A stretch of DNA of 64,000 nt, taken from Candidatus Pelagibacterales bacterium. GTDB taxonomy: Bacteria > Pseudomonadota > Alphaproteobacteria > TMED109. Numbering within the stretch: position 1 is the stretch's first letter; the number at the start of each line of letters is the position of its first letter. The DNA lies in assembly GCA_002715505.1 (NCBI GenBank), contig PAZF01000006.1, positions 3,187-67,186 of the forward strand, written 5' to 3'. Position numbers and translations under genes: made by a program. Of the stretch, positions 18,371-27,701 are shown one piece after another. Under the pieces are notes generated by a model, which did no database searches, had not been told where the DNA came from, and saw only the letters and a list, made by a program, of their open reading frames with translations.

Positions 18371-19002
18371 AAATAATTTATTACTATGGCAAGGACACAA
18401 GCATATATGATTCTTTGCAGAACATCATAAGAATAAAAAATAAGTTTATACTTAAAAAAATAGATGTTTACAAAAACAAGAATCTTGAAAGCAATATTTT
18501 AATATTGGATGATAGCTTTAAAGGATTTTTAAATTTTATTAATCTTTTCTCAAAGAAAAGCAAAAATAATTTAATTATAACTACAAAAAAAGAAAATATA
18601 AGCCTGAGCTCTATTGAAGATTTAAGAATTTTTATCAAACCAATTAAAATATTAGATTTATATAAGGAAATTATTAAAAGAATTAAGAAAGATGAAGATG
18701 CTGTAAAAGTTACTCTTAATAAATCAAATCTTTCTCTAATTAATCCACATGGAAAGTCATTAAAATTAACTGAAAAAGAATTTAAATTAATTGAATTACT
18801 GCTTAATAACAAAGGTAAAGAATTAAATAAAAAGAATATTTTATTTGAAGTTTGGGGTCTAAAATCAGAAAAAGTCGGGTCTTTAGACACCAGAGTTCTT
18901 GAAACTTTAATATCAAGAATTAGAAGAAAAATTAGGTCTGTAAATATTAAAATAAGCATCACTAAAAATATAAATGGTTACGTCTTAAACAGTCAGGTCT
19001 AA
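18367..19002 (+). CDS. OmpR-type response regulator with a degenerate receiver
   Basis: 211 residues starting with GTG inside the yggS stop (4-bp overlap). The C-terminal 100 residues form a clear winged-helix DNA-binding domain (LKLTEKEFKLIELLL..LFEVWG..TRVLETLISRIRRKI..NGYVL). The N-terminal 110 residues look like a receiver: a possible phospho-acceptor Asp in LILDDS (about 48-53) and the KP motif in FIKPIK, but the two acidic residues after the first strand are replaced by YYYGKD. No histidine kinase is nearby. It may act without phosphorylation. Target genes are unknown. Confidence 0.78.
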   Translation: MKIIYYYGKDTSIYDSLQNIIRIKNKFILKKIDVYKNKNLESNILILDDSFKGFLNFINLFSKKSKNNLIITTKKENISLSSIEDLRIFIKPIKILDLYKEIIKRIKKDEDAVKVTLNKSNLSLINPHGKSLKLTEKEFKLIELLLNNKGKELNKKNILFEVWGLKSEKVGSLDTRVLETLISRIRRKIRSVNIKISITKNINGYVLNSQV

Positions 19003-19673
19003 TTACGATTGCTAGTTGGTAATTTTTTAATTACTCTTTTATAGGGACCTAAAAAACCTTTAGAACTTGCTCTCATAAACTCAGGAAATTTAAAAATATT
19101 CTCGTTAAAACTTATTAAATTATCCAACTTATTTATCTTCGATATATCTACTTTAATACTTAATTTTCCATTTTCGAATATTTCCCAACCCTTTAATTCT
19201 TCACTTGATTTATCAAAATAAACTTTGAGCTCGCTTCCCTCAAAGTTTTCAGATAATACTGAATAGTATAAATTTGTATTATTTTTTAATCTAGAAATTG
19301 AAAGTTTATTTTCAGAATTAAATTTTTCAGGATGCAATAGCGCTCCTAATATTCCTTTATCTAAAGGAAAATAGCTAGTTCTGTCATATTGTGCATCGTG
19401 AAAAATAAGCCAACTTCCGTCTGCCACCATTATAAAGTGATTAGGCGGTTCAAATTCTACTCTAGCAAACCCTTTCTGACCTATTACCATCCATCCTCTT
19501 GCAGAAGTTTTATTGCTATCTGTTTGAGTAAAAAAAATTTCTGCAGGAAAAGTAACATCTAATCTTTTTAAGAGATCATCGTGTATTTCTTGAGTATTTA
19601 CGTTGTTTAATAAAAATATATTTAACAAAATTAGATTAAATAAGAATTTTAAAATATGAAATTTAATCTTCAA
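18999..19673 (-). CDS. lolA: Outer-membrane lipoprotein carrier LolA-like protein
   Basis: 224 residues with a signal peptide (hydrophobic 8-24). The LolA-like beta-barrel pattern includes GWMVIGQKGFARVEFEPPNHFIMVADGSWLIFHD (about residues 61-94), which has the RVEFEPP/IVADG core of the family. It ferries lipoproteins across the periplasm from LolCDE to the outer membrane. In alphaproteobacteria lolA is commonly next to ftsK, as here (11-bp overlap). Its stop overlaps the stop of the convergent response regulator. Confidence 0.85.
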   Translation of the reverse strand: MKIKFHILKFLFNLILLNIFLLNNVNTQEIHDDLLKRLDVTFPAEIFFTQTDSNKTSARGWMVIGQKGFARVEFEPPNHFIMVADGSWLIFHDAQYDRTSYFPLDKGILGALLHPEKFNSENKLSISRLKNNTNLYYSVLSENFEGSELKVYFDKSSEELKGWEIFENGKLSIKVDISKINKLDNLISFNENIFKFPEFMRASSKGFLGPYKRVIKKLPTSNRN

Positions 19674-21807
19674 CTAAAACCTCTCTTCTTCCCATGGAAT
19701 TCGGGGAGCTTACTATACCTTTTTTTTCAAAAGAATCTACTATTCTAGCCGCTCTATTATAACCAATTGCAAAGTGTCTTTGTAAAAAACTAGTAGAAAT
19801 TTTTCTCTCTTTTTTTATTAAACTAAGCGCTTTTTCATAAAGAGGATCAAATTCCTCTTCATTTTTGAAATCTCCAGAATCTTCTTCTTCTCCTTCAGTT
19901 ATATAATGATGATAAGATGGTTCTCCTTGAGATTTTAAAAAGTTTGTTACTTTTAAAATCTCTCCGTCACTCACAAAAGGACCATGTACTCTTTCTGTGT
20001 ATCCACCTCCTGCCATAAATAACATATCTCCTTTCCCCAATAATTGCTCTGCTCCTTGCTCTCCTAAAATTGTTCTAGAGTCTATTTTAGAAGTAACTTG
20101 AAAGCTAATTCTATATGGTAAATTAGCTTTTATGGTTCCAGTTATAACATCAACGGATGGTCTTTGTGTTGCTAAGATTAGGTGAATGCCTGCTGCTCTT
20201 GCTTTCTGTGCTAAAGACTGTATAGAGACCTCAATATCTTTTCCTGATGTTAACATCAAATCTGCCATCTCATCTACAACTATAACTATGAAAGGTAAAG
20301 GCTCAATTTTTATTTCTTTATTCTGATAAATAGGTCTACCTGATGTGCTATCAAATCCAACTTGTACCTTTTTAACTAACTTTCCCTCTTTATATTCTTT
20401 TTTTGTTAAGACTTGATTGTAGCTTTCTATATTTCTCACACCTAGGTTTGCCATTTGCTTGTATCTTTCATTCATTTCTTTTACAGCCCACTTTAAGGCA
20501 AAAACAGCTTTTCTTGCATCTGTCACAACAGGATGAAGTAAGTGAGGTATTCCTTCATAAACAGATAGCTCTAGCATTTTTGGATCAATCAAAATAAATT
20601 TGCATTCAGAGTAAGAAAATTTATATAGCAAAGAAATAATCATTGCGTTAATAGAAACTGATTTTCCTGAACCTGTCGTACCAGCTACCAGTAAATGTGG
20701 CATTTTACTTAAATCAGCTGTGAGAGGTTTTCCTGAAATATCTTTTCCCAATGCCAAGGAAAGACCTGATGATTTTTCAAAAATATTGGCTGATAAAATT
20801 TCCTTTAGAAAAACTGTATCTATATTTTTATTAGGAAGCTCAATTCCTATAGCATTTTTTCCATATATTACTGAAACTCTAGCAGATTTTGCTGACATTG
20901 ATCTAGCTATATCATCAGATAAGCTAATCACTCTAGCAGATCTAGTTCCTGGAGCTGGTTCTAGTTCATATCTAGTTACTACAGGACCTTCTTTTGCATT
21001 AAGAATATCACCCTTTATTCCATAATCGTCTAATACTTTTTTTAAATCTCTAGCTTGAACACTCAAATTTGCATTTCTTTGACTTTTATACACAGGTGGA
21101 TCATCTAAAAAATCAAGGCCTGGATAAATAAAATTCTTTTTTTTATTTTTTATATCTTTTTCTTCTTGTGATCTGCTAATTATATTTTTTAAATTACCTT
21201 TTTTTTCTTTTATTTTTTTTCTGAAAATTAAAATAAATGGTTTTTTTATTATTATTAATGAGTATTTAAGAAATTTATAACTAAAAAAAAATACTCCTGT
21301 TTTATTTCTTGAAACCAAAAATAATAAAAGAAAAGAAAAAACACAAAAATTAAAATTTAAAATATAATTATCGTATTGCTTAAATTCATCTGCATAAACC
21401 ATAAGTTTTACTAAAATTGTTTTTCCAAATATGCCTGAATTTAAGCCTAAGTTTGAGAGCGACAAAGAAATCATAAAAATACAAACTATTACTCCAAAAA
21501 ATCGTAAAAAAGTTTTTAATATATTATATTTTTTTAAAATTGTAGGTCTTATTAAGAGAGTTACAAAAACTGAAATTAGCCAAGATGCATCACCATAAAT
21601 TACAAATAATATTGAGCTTAGATTTGCCCCATAATACCCTAAAATATTTGTGGGATTTTCATCATTTACTGTAAATATCGAAGGATCAAACTCATTATGA
21701 GATAATAAAGATAATCCAGATGTTATACCAAATAATAAAAAAAATAAGCATATTAATGCTTTAAATAAGGAGACTTTAAAATTAATATTTTTTAACTTTA
21801 AATACAT
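19663..21807 (-). CDS. ftsK: DNA translocase FtsK
   Basis: 714 residues. Four N-terminal transmembrane helices (about 12-32, 62-84, 103-124 and 152-166) precede a short lysine-rich linker. The RecA-like motor has Walker A GTTGSGKS at 376-383 and Walker B IVIVVDEMADLM, and the C-terminal winged-helix gamma domain (about 648-714) ends in GRREVLVED. It pumps the chromosome terminus through the septum and activates XerCD at dif. The linker is short compared with enterobacterial FtsK, as in many alphaproteobacteria. It overlaps the aminotransferase gene by 10 bp. Confidence 0.95.
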   Translation of the reverse strand: MYLKLKNINFKVSLFKALICLFFLLFGITSGLSLLSHNEFDPSIFTVNDENPTNILGYYGANLSSILFVIYGDASWLISVFVTLLIRPTILKKYNILKTFLRFFGVIVCIFMISLSLSNLGLNSGIFGKTILVKLMVYADEFKQYDNYILNFNFCVFSFLLLFLVSRNKTGVFFFSYKFLKYSLIIIKKPFILIFRKKIKEKKGNLKNIISRSQEEKDIKNKKKNFIYPGLDFLDDPPVYKSQRNANLSVQARDLKKVLDDYGIKGDILNAKEGPVVTRYELEPAPGTRSARVISLSDDIARSMSAKSARVSVIYGKNAIGIELPNKNIDTVFLKEILSANIFEKSSGLSLALGKDISGKPLTADLSKMPHLLVAGTTGSGKSVSINAMIISLLYKFSYSECKFILIDPKMLELSVYEGIPHLLHPVVTDARKAVFALKWAVKEMNERYKQMANLGVRNIESYNQVLTKKEYKEGKLVKKVQVGFDSTSGRPIYQNKEIKIEPLPFIVIVVDEMADLMLTSGKDIEVSIQSLAQKARAAGIHLILATQRPSVDVITGTIKANLPYRISFQVTSKIDSRTILGEQGAEQLLGKGDMLFMAGGGYTERVHGPFVSDGEILKVTNFLKSQGEPSYHHYITEGEEEDSGDFKNEEEFDPLYEKALSLIKKERKISTSFLQRHFAIGYNRAARIVDSFEKKGIVSSPNSMGRREVLVED

Positions 21808-22973
21808 TTTAATTGTGCATCAATTTTATTTATAGCCTCTTTACATTTAGAAATATTATGTACCAAAGAAACTCTTATAAAGCTTTTTCCTGGATTATTG
21901 TATTTACCTTTTGATAAATAAGCACCAGGCATTACTTTCAAGGAATGGTTTTTATACAAATCTTTTGCAAATCTCTCACCATTACCTACATTTAACCATA
22001 GGTAAAATCCTGCATCTGGTCTTTGATAACATGCATGCTTAGACAATACCTTGTCAGCATAATCAAATTTTATCTTGTACATATTTCTACTTTCCTCTAC
22101 GTGCTTTTCATCTCTCCATAATTTAGATGAAACTATTTGAATTGGTAGAGGGATTGTAGGCGCACTATAGCTTCTAAGTTTTTTAAATAGGCTAATAATA
22201 CTTTTATCTCCTGTTACAAAACCAGACCTTAAACCTGCAACACTTGATCTTTTTGAAAGAGAGTGAAAAATTAATATATTTTTCAATCCTTCTTTGGTGT
22301 TTTCACAAACTTGTATACCTCCTATAGGTTTTTTTTCTGTATATATATCAGTATAACATTCATCTAAAACCAAAATAGAGTTATGTCTTCGAATAATATT
22401 AATTAGATTTTTTAAATAGTCTTGACTGGCACATTTTCCTTGTGGATTCGAAGGATTACAGAAATAAATTAAAGAAGGCTTGTCTTTAACACAATTTTGA
22501 AGTTTTTCTAAATCAAATAAGTAGTTTTCTTTAGAAGATGTATTCAATAAAACTATGGGTAAGTTATTAAATAATGATGCCCCTAAATATACTTGATAGA
22601 ATGGATTAGGAATTATAATTTGTTTAGTTAATAAAACTAAAGATATAGAAAAAAGTCCCTCTCTAGTTCCCGAAAGGGGCATAATATTTTCATCTCCAAA
22701 AAAAGGCTTTTTCAAATTATAACGTATTTTTAACCAATTCAAATATGATTCCCTTAAGACCTGAATGCCGTTAATAGGCGGATATAAACCCCACTTGGTA
22801 TTTTCTTTGTATAAAATTTGTTTTACAAATGAAGGAAATTTATGATAAGGCTGCCCTATAGATAGGTCTAAACTTTTATTTTGATTATTAATTTTTTCTT
22901 TAGATAATAACTTTCTAAGTCTACTAAAAGGATATTCTGATATTTTTTCTATATTATTATTTAGATATCTCAT
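21798..22973 (-). CDS. Class I/II aminotransferase, DapC-like
   Basis: 391 residues, a PLP-dependent fold-type I enzyme. The N-terminus (YPFSRLRKLL..LDLSIGQPYHKFP) resembles N-succinyldiaminopimelate aminotransferases. PLP contacts are CNPSNPQG, the Asp in LVLDECYTDIY and the Schiff-base lysine in HSLSKRSSVAGLR; the terminal arginine contact is FIRVSLV. A role in lysine and peptidoglycan precursor synthesis would fit dapB elsewhere in this window, but aspartate or other substrates cannot be excluded. Confidence 0.82.
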   Translation of the reverse strand: MRYLNNNIEKISEYPFSRLRKLLSKEKINNQNKSLDLSIGQPYHKFPSFVKQILYKENTKWGLYPPINGIQVLRESYLNWLKIRYNLKKPFFGDENIMPLSGTREGLFSISLVLLTKQIIIPNPFYQVYLGASLFNNLPIVLLNTSSKENYLFDLEKLQNCVKDKPSLIYFCNPSNPQGKCASQDYLKNLINIIRRHNSILVLDECYTDIYTEKKPIGGIQVCENTKEGLKNILIFHSLSKRSSVAGLRSGFVTGDKSIISLFKKLRSYSAPTIPLPIQIVSSKLWRDEKHVEESRNMYKIKFDYADKVLSKHACYQRPDAGFYLWLNVGNGERFAKDLYKNHSLKVMPGAYLSKGKYNNPGKSFIRVSLVHNISKCKEAINKIDAQLKCI

Positions 22974-22978
22974 AAATT

Positions 22979-24340
22979 TTATCTTAATATACTTTCTAAT
23001 TTTTCAGCAATAACTAAAAGATTTTTTTCATTTTTTCTTTTAGAGAGGATTGAAATAGAAAGCCATTTTCTTCTTTTCAAAAATAGTGGTAAAGAAATAG
23101 CGCATAAATCAAATAAATTAGCCCCTCTGGTATTATCTAATATTAAATTGTTAATGTAGTGATAATCCTTTTTTCTTTTAAGAGAAATTAAATTTGGAGG
23201 AGCAAATGCTAAGGTTGGCAAAATAAAAAAATCATATTCATTTAATTTTTTTATAATATTATTTTTAAGTTCTGACAGTTTATTTCTTAGTATATTAATT
23301 GAGTTTGCTTTCATGCTTTTGCCAATTAAAAACCGATCTGCTACGTTAGAGTCTAAGTCATGTAAATTTTTTTTAATTTTTTCTTTCCAATATTGCCAAG
23401 CTTCATAATTTACTAAAGATCCGTGCATAGAAATCAAATCGTTAATTTTTTGGAATTCAGGTACTTTTATATTTTCTACCAAAATGCCTAATTTAGATAT
23501 TTTTAAATTTAGTTCTTCAATTTTTTTTTTACTTAGATCATCTAGAAAATTAAAGTTGTGATCCACAATATTTCCTATTTTAATTTTTTTCCTAGACTCA
23601 AATAGAAACATTTTTTTGCTGTCTGATAAAATATTGTAAAGTATTTGAGTATCTTTAACAGTTTTACATATACTTCCAACAGTATCAAAAGTAGTTGATA
23701 GAGGCAATACACCCCTTGTTGAAATTAGATCTGATGAAGGTTTAAATCCTACTAAACTATGCCATGAAGCTGGTATTCTTATAGAGCCAGCTGTGTCTGT
23801 TCCAATTGCTAGTGGAGATAGTCCTGAAAAAACTGCAGTAGCTGACCCTGTGCTAGATCCACCAGCAGCAAGGTTTTGACCTTTAAACATTAAATTTTTA
23901 GGTAATTTACATGAGCTATTTAAACCTAAACCTCCAAATGCAAATTCTACTGTTCTTGTTTTAGCTAAAGAAATTAATCCATACTTCTTTGCATTTATTA
24001 CTACTTTTGCATTTTTAACCTGCTTTGTTTTACGAAGTCTTTCAACAAGCTTTGATCCTGCAAAAGCAGGAGACCCTTCAATATCTATTAAGTCCTTCCA
24101 AACAATTGGAATTCCGTCAAAGAAGCTTAGCCGTTCATTTTTTTTTTGTCTTTTCCATGCTAATTGAGCTTCCTTAAAAGCTTCTTTTTTTAAAACTTTT
24201 ACAAAAGATAGTTTTTCATTTTTTCTAGCATTTTTGACATTTCTTAGAAAATATTCCAGTAAAATGACAGGATCTATTTTTTTTCTTTCTAAAAGAGTGC
24301 CTAGATAAAATGCTGAATATTTTTTTAAATTATTATTCAT
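22979..24340 (-). CDS. Amidase signature family hydrolase
   Basis: 453 residues with the amidase signature. The catalytic lysine is in GIPIVWKDLIDIEG (about 86-99), the glycine/serine-rich motif is AAGGSSTGSATAV (about 158-170) with the cis-serine, and the nucleophile serine is in IGTDTAGSIRIPA. The enzyme hydrolyses an amide; the substrate is unknown, and GatA is unlikely because gatB and gatC are not here. It lies five bases downstream of nothing else on this strand: it is the first gene of the amidase-aminotransferase-ftsK-lolA unit and diverges from the UbiH gene across 33 bp. Confidence 0.85.
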   Translation of the reverse strand: MNNNLKKYSAFYLGTLLERKKIDPVILLEYFLRNVKNARKNEKLSFVKVLKKEAFKEAQLAWKRQKKNERLSFFDGIPIVWKDLIDIEGSPAFAGSKLVERLRKTKQVKNAKVVINAKKYGLISLAKTRTVEFAFGGLGLNSSCKLPKNLMFKGQNLAAGGSSTGSATAVFSGLSPLAIGTDTAGSIRIPASWHSLVGFKPSSDLISTRGVLPLSTTFDTVGSICKTVKDTQILYNILSDSKKMFLFESRKKIKIGNIVDHNFNFLDDLSKKKIEELNLKISKLGILVENIKVPEFQKINDLISMHGSLVNYEAWQYWKEKIKKNLHDLDSNVADRFLIGKSMKANSINILRNKLSELKNNIIKKLNEYDFFILPTLAFAPPNLISLKRKKDYHYINNLILDNTRGANLFDLCAISLPLFLKRRKWLSISILSKRKNEKNLLVIAEKLESILR

Positions 24341-24363
24341 AGTTAATTTATATTACAATTCTA

Positions 24364-24369
24364 TATAAT
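24364..24369 (+). promoter_or_regulatory. Possible -10 element for the UbiH-type gene
   Basis: A perfect TATAAT lies four bases before the ATG of the UbiH-type gene. If used, transcription would start at about the start codon and give a leaderless mRNA. No good ribosome-binding site is seen in the 33-bp gap. No clear -35 hexamer was identified, and in AT-rich DNA such hexamers occur by chance. Confidence 0.3.
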
Positions 24370-24373
24370 TAAT

Positions 24374-25579
24374 ATGAAAAAAAACTTTGACATTGCTATA
24401 ATTGGAAGTGGCCTAACTGGATTAACCACATCATTAGCCTTATCATCATTGAATTATAAGATAGCTTTAATTGATCCTAAATCGCTTATATTTAAAAAAA
24501 ATATGTATTCAGACAATAGAACTACTGCCATATCTAGTGGTTCTGTTGATTTTTATAAAAAAATTGGTGTTTGGAAGGAACTAAATAAGTATGCGTGTCC
24601 TATAAGAAAAATTCTAGTGGAAGAAGTTACATCAGAAAACAGATCTTCATTTGGATCAGCTAATAAAAAAGAATCTCCCATGGGTTTTATGATAGAAAAT
24701 CAATATTTATTAAAAATACTATTGGCACTAACAAAAAAAAATAAAAAAATTGTTAAATATGACTATAAACTTTTAGACTACAATAGAACTAAAGAAAAAG
24801 TAATTGTTACTCTTGAAAATAATGTTAGCGTTCATAGCAAGTTAATAATTGGTGCAGATGGTAGGAACTCATTTCTTCGAAAATTAGCTAATATAGAAGT
24901 AAAATATAAAAACTATAATCAAAAAGCTTTTACATTTAATGTTAAACATGAAAAACCTCATAATAATTTGGCCATTGAGAAGTTTCTAGAAGAAGGCCCT
25001 TTAGCAATGTTACCTATTGTAGGTAATAAAAAAAACAATTACTCTTCTGTAGTTTGGTCATGTAATTACCCTAATTACTTTACATTTCTAGACAAAGGAG
25101 AAAAGAAAGTTGAAACCTTAATCCAAAATTACTTTGAAAAAATTTACGGAAAAATTAAAATAGTCTCTAGAATAAAAACCTGGGACTTATCCTTAACCCA
25201 CGCTAAGAAATATACTGACCATAGACTTTTACTCTTAGGAGATTCCGCTCATTCAATTCATCCCTTGGCAGGGCAGGGATTTAATCTAACTCTAAGAGGG
25301 GTACAAAAACTGTATACGTATGCCGCAGAGGAAAGTAATTTTAATAAAGATCTAGGAAAGAAAAAATATTTGTTAAAATACTCAAAAAGGCATTTCTTAG
25401 ATGCAACTCTGCTGATACTAGTAACAGATAGGCTTAACTTCTTATTTTCAAACTCAAACTTCATACTAAGAAAATTTAGAAGAAAAGGACTATATCTTTT
25501 TAGTAAAAGTAATTTTACAAACAAATTATTTAAAAATTATGCAACTAAGGGAGCTTTGTTTTCTCTAAAGAACTTTTAA
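24374..25579 (+). CDS. FAD-dependent hydroxylase, UbiH/UbiF/COQ6 family
   Basis: 401 residues. The GSGLTG dinucleotide-binding loop is at 11-16, [13 protein letters not shown] (the DG motif) near 158-170, and [24 protein letters not shown] (about 285-308) is the FAD ribityl-binding signature of ubiquinone hydroxylases. It should hydroxylate the quinone ring during ubiquinone synthesis, at the membrane. Which ring position (UbiH, UbiF, UbiI or UbiL) cannot be decided from sequence. Its 3' end overlaps the convergent trm112-like gene by 15 bp. Confidence 0.9.
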   Translation: MKKNFDIAIIGSGLTGLTTSLALSSLNYKIALIDPKSLIFKKNMYSDNRTTAISSGSVDFYKKIGVWKELNKYACPIRKILVEEVTSENRSSFGSANKKESPMGFMIENQYLLKILLALTKKNKKIVKYDYKLLDYNRTKEKVIVTLENNVSVHSKLIIGADGRNSFLRKLANIEVKYKNYNQKAFTFNVKHEKPHNNLAIEKFLEEGPLAMLPIVGNKKNNYSSVVWSCNYPNYFTFLDKGEKKVETLIQNYFEKIYGKIKIVSRIKTWDLSLTHAKKYTDHRLLLLGDSAHSIHPLAGQGFNLTLRGVQKLYTYAAEESNFNKDLGKKKYLLKYSKRHFLDATLLILVTDRLNFLFSNSNFILRKFRRKGLYLFSKSNFTNKLFKNYATKGALFSLKNF

Positions 25580-25753
25580 CTTTCTTGCTTCTTCTATTAA
25601 TAAAACAGGAATTCCATCTTTTATAGGGAAAGCTAATTTAGCTTTTTTACTTATCAACTCATTATTTTTTTTATCATATGTAAGTTTTTCTTTTGATACA
25701 GGACAAACTATTATTTCCAGCAAGCTTTGATCGAAAAAGTTATTATCATCCAT
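25565..25753 (-). CDS. Trm112-family small protein (YcaR-like)
   Basis: A 62-residue Trm112/DUF343 protein with [16 protein letters not shown] (about 11-26) and [18 protein letters not shown] (about 40-57), which are the family signatures. Only one of the cysteines of zinc-binding members remains, so metal binding is doubtful. Bacterial members are small, mostly uncharacterised proteins; the eukaryotic homologue activates methyltransferases. It lies eight bases after the Lon-N gene, as is common in alphaproteobacteria. Confidence 0.88.
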   Translation of the reverse strand: MDDNNFFDQSLLEIIVCPVSKEKLTYDKKNNELISKKAKLAFPIKDGIPVLLIEEARKLKVL

Positions 25754-25761
25754 ATTATTTT

Positions 25762-26412
25762 TTAATTAATTGTTTCATTTTCATTTTCATTGCCTTCTAA
25801 AGATTGCATTCTCAGGAGGGAAATTAAAGTAGCAACTCTATCTTCTATTGAAGCTGCTTCTAATATTGCCTGTTTCTCTACTACTTTAAATGCACAAATT
25901 TGTGGTATAGAAGATAATATTTGTTCATTAGAAATTTTGGTTATTTCATCTAAATCAACATTTATATTGTTTTTTTCAAAGTATTTTTTAAGTTCTAACA
26001 AAAGTTCATTTAGATCTAGGAGGTCATAGTTGTTTTGTAAGTCTTTGTAAAAAGGTCTCCAATCTGGAATTATCCTTCTAAATCCATTAGAAAGCTCTAA
26101 TTCTTTTTTTAATTTAAATCTTGAGATTCCCGCTAATTCAATTAAAAACCTGCTATCATTAGTCTCTGTAAAAGATACTATTTTTCCTGCACATCCTACA
26201 GGGTATAAATCCTTTGATCTCTTATTTTCACCAGGTATTGGTTGTATCATTCCAATCATTCTATGGCTGCCTAACACGGATTCTATCATAGCAATATATC
26301 TAGGCTCAAAAATATTCAGTGGCAATGTTCCAAATGGAAACACAACTGCTCCAGGAAGTGGAAAAATAGGAATATCAGAAGGTAAATTAGATTCAGTAAA
26401 GTTAGTTATCAT
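25762..26412 (-). CDS. Lon N-terminal (LON substrate-binding) domain protein
   Basis: 216 residues consisting of the Lon N-terminal domain alone: [26 protein letters not shown] (about residues 14-39), then GMIQP and [24 protein letters not shown]. There is no AAA+ or protease domain, so it is not Lon itself; its function is unknown. I chose the ATG at 26412, seven bases after the thioredoxin stop. An in-frame ATG at 26457 would lie inside the thioredoxin gene and add 15 poorly conserved residues. Confidence 0.87.
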   Translation of the reverse strand: MITNFTESNLPSDIPIFPLPGAVVFPFGTLPLNIFEPRYIAMIESVLGSHRMIGMIQPIPGENKRSKDLYPVGCAGKIVSFTETNDSRFLIELAGISRFKLKKELELSNGFRRIIPDWRPFYKDLQNNYDLLDLNELLLELKKYFEKNNINVDLDEITKISNEQILSSIPQICAFKVVEKQAILEAASIEDRVATLISLLRMQSLEGNENENETIN

Positions 26413-26419
26413 TTGTTTT

Positions 26420-27316
26420 TTATTTATAAAGCAAATTAAGTAGTTTGCTTCTTCCACTAATAGTAAAATTATTATTATTCCCTAAAAAAGAAAAAAGGCT
26501 AAGCAACTCATTTTTTGCCATCCCATCTCTCCAACCATTATTTTTCTCAATTATAGACAAATACATATCTATGGATTCTGGATAGTTTTTTTCTAGTAAA
26601 AAATTTCTAGCTAACTGTAGCTTATTATCAAGTTCATTTTTATTATCTGAATTAGCCTTTGTGTCTTTCGTTAGCTCCATGATTTTAGAAAAAAAGTTTT
26701 TTGCTTCTATTAAGTCCTTTACATCATTAGTTTCCTTTATATCATCCTCTAATTGATTTATCAAATCTTCTAATTCTTCATATTTGTTTATTTCAAGCAA
26801 ACACTTTCCTAAACCACTCATAGCTTTTCCCATTTCTGTTTTAGGTAAATCTGATGCAATTAGTTCTGAAAAAACCTCCATGGCCTTTTCAATCTCCTTC
26901 TTTTCTAAAAGACCCTCAGCTAGTTCAAGTTTTTTATTAACTTCCTCAATCAATTTAGAAGACATTGATGAAGAAGCTACAACTTCGTCGAAAAAAACTT
27001 TAATATCTTCTGGACTTTTTAGACCAGTAAAACCATTTATAGGCTGTCCTTCATAAAATGCCATAACAGTCGGAATCGATTGGATGTTAAGCTGTTGAGC
27101 TAATTGTTGATTTTCATCTATATTTACTTTTACTAACTTAGCTTTTCCTTGATATTGATTAACTAATTGTTCTAGAATAGGAGTTATTTGCTTACATGGC
27201 TCACACCAAGGAGCCCAAAAATCCACTACAACTGCGCAATCTTTAGATTCTTTGATCACTTTATCCATAAAAGCTGGAGTATCTACATCTTCAATTAAAT
27301 TTTCCATCATATTCAT
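26420..27316 (-). CDS. Thioredoxin-TPR chaperone, CnoX/YbbN-like
   Basis: 298 residues. An N-terminal thioredoxin domain (about 8-110) has active site WCEPCK, a variant of WCGPCK in a VVDFWAPWCEPCKQITP context. A helical TPR-like region (about 118-298) follows, as in CnoX/YbbN. CnoX proteins protect unfolded proteins under oxidative stress and pass them to GroEL or DnaK. It is the first gene of a three-gene unit with the Lon-N and Trm112-like proteins, preceded by a 306-bp non-coding gap. Confidence 0.88.
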   Translation of the reverse strand: MNMMENLIEDVDTPAFMDKVIKESKDCAVVVDFWAPWCEPCKQITPILEQLVNQYQGKAKLVKVNIDENQQLAQQLNIQSIPTVMAFYEGQPINGFTGLKSPEDIKVFFDEVVASSSMSSKLIEEVNKKLELAEGLLEKKEIEKAMEVFSELIASDLPKTEMGKAMSGLGKCLLEINKYEELEDLINQLEDDIKETNDVKDLIEAKNFFSKIMELTKDTKANSDNKNELDNKLQLARNFLLEKNYPESIDMYLSIIEKNNGWRDGMAKNELLSLFSFLGNNNNFTISGRSKLLNLLYK

Positions 27317-27444
27317 ATTTTAATTTTTGCCTTAAGATTAATGTCGTATTCGATTATGCATTTTCTTCACAGAAATAATTATTTTTATTATATGTTACTT
27401 TTATAAAAATTAAAGAATATTAGTATTTTCTTTAGATAATTATT

Positions 27445-27469
27445 TCTTTCAAAGTTTCACTTTGAAAGA
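27445..27469. repeat. Perfect 10-bp inverted repeat with a 5-base loop
   Basis: Arms TCTTTCAAAG and CTTTGAAAGA match over all ten positions, with loop TTTCA. On the plus strand it is followed by TTCTCTTTT, which gives it the look of a weak intrinsic terminator for a plus-strand transcript, although no plus-strand gene precedes it. It could also be an operator for either divergent unit. The palindrome is certain; its role is not known. Confidence 0.6.
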
Positions 27470-27582
27470 TTCTCTTTTAAGTTCTTATAACTTGCTTATT
27501 ATTTATTTAAATATCTATACAAAATTTTATTATGGCCTAATAATATTTTTATAATAATATAATAAACTAAAACATTTAGTTA

Positions 27583-27611
27583 TTTACTAAAAAGTTTATT
27601 ATATTTATATT
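27583..27611 (+). promoter_or_regulatory. Probable promoter of tRNA-Gly
   Basis: A -35-like TTTACT at 27583-27588 and a -10-like TATATT at 27606-27611 are separated by exactly 17 bases. This predicts a start a few bases before the mature tRNA 5' end at 27623. The match is decent but the region is AT-rich. Confidence 0.45.
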
Positions 27612-27622
27612 AGTTTTTATTA

Positions 27623-27697
27623 GCGGGTGTAGCTCAGGGGTAGAGCACAACCTTGCCAAGGTTGGGGTCGAGGGTTCGAATCCCTTCGCCCGCTCCA
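27623..27697 (+). tRNA. tRNA-Gly (anticodon GCC)
   Basis: A full cloverleaf can be traced. The 7-bp acceptor stem is GCGGGTG/CGCCCGC, the D-arm contains AGCTCAGGGGTAGAGC, and the anticodon stem-loop is CAACCTTGCCAAGGTTG with GCC at the anticodon position. The T-arm is GAGGGTTCGAATCCCTTC, the discriminator base is T and the CCA end is encoded. It reads GGC/GGU glycine codons. The M48 lipoprotein gene starts four bases after the CCA, so the tRNA is probably cut from a tRNA-mRNA precursor. Confidence 0.97.
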
Positions 27698-27701
27698 ATA
27701 T

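Larger units (their letters stand above)
27317..27622. other. Non-coding gap between the thioredoxin gene and tRNA-Gly
   Basis: 306 bases with no credible gene. It is extremely AT-rich and must hold the promoters of two divergent units. The one striking element is a perfect 10-bp inverted repeat at 27445-27469, followed on the plus strand by a T-rich stretch. A reasonable promoter for the tRNA lies at its right end. No riboswitch or other known RNA motif is recognised. Confidence 0.6.
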
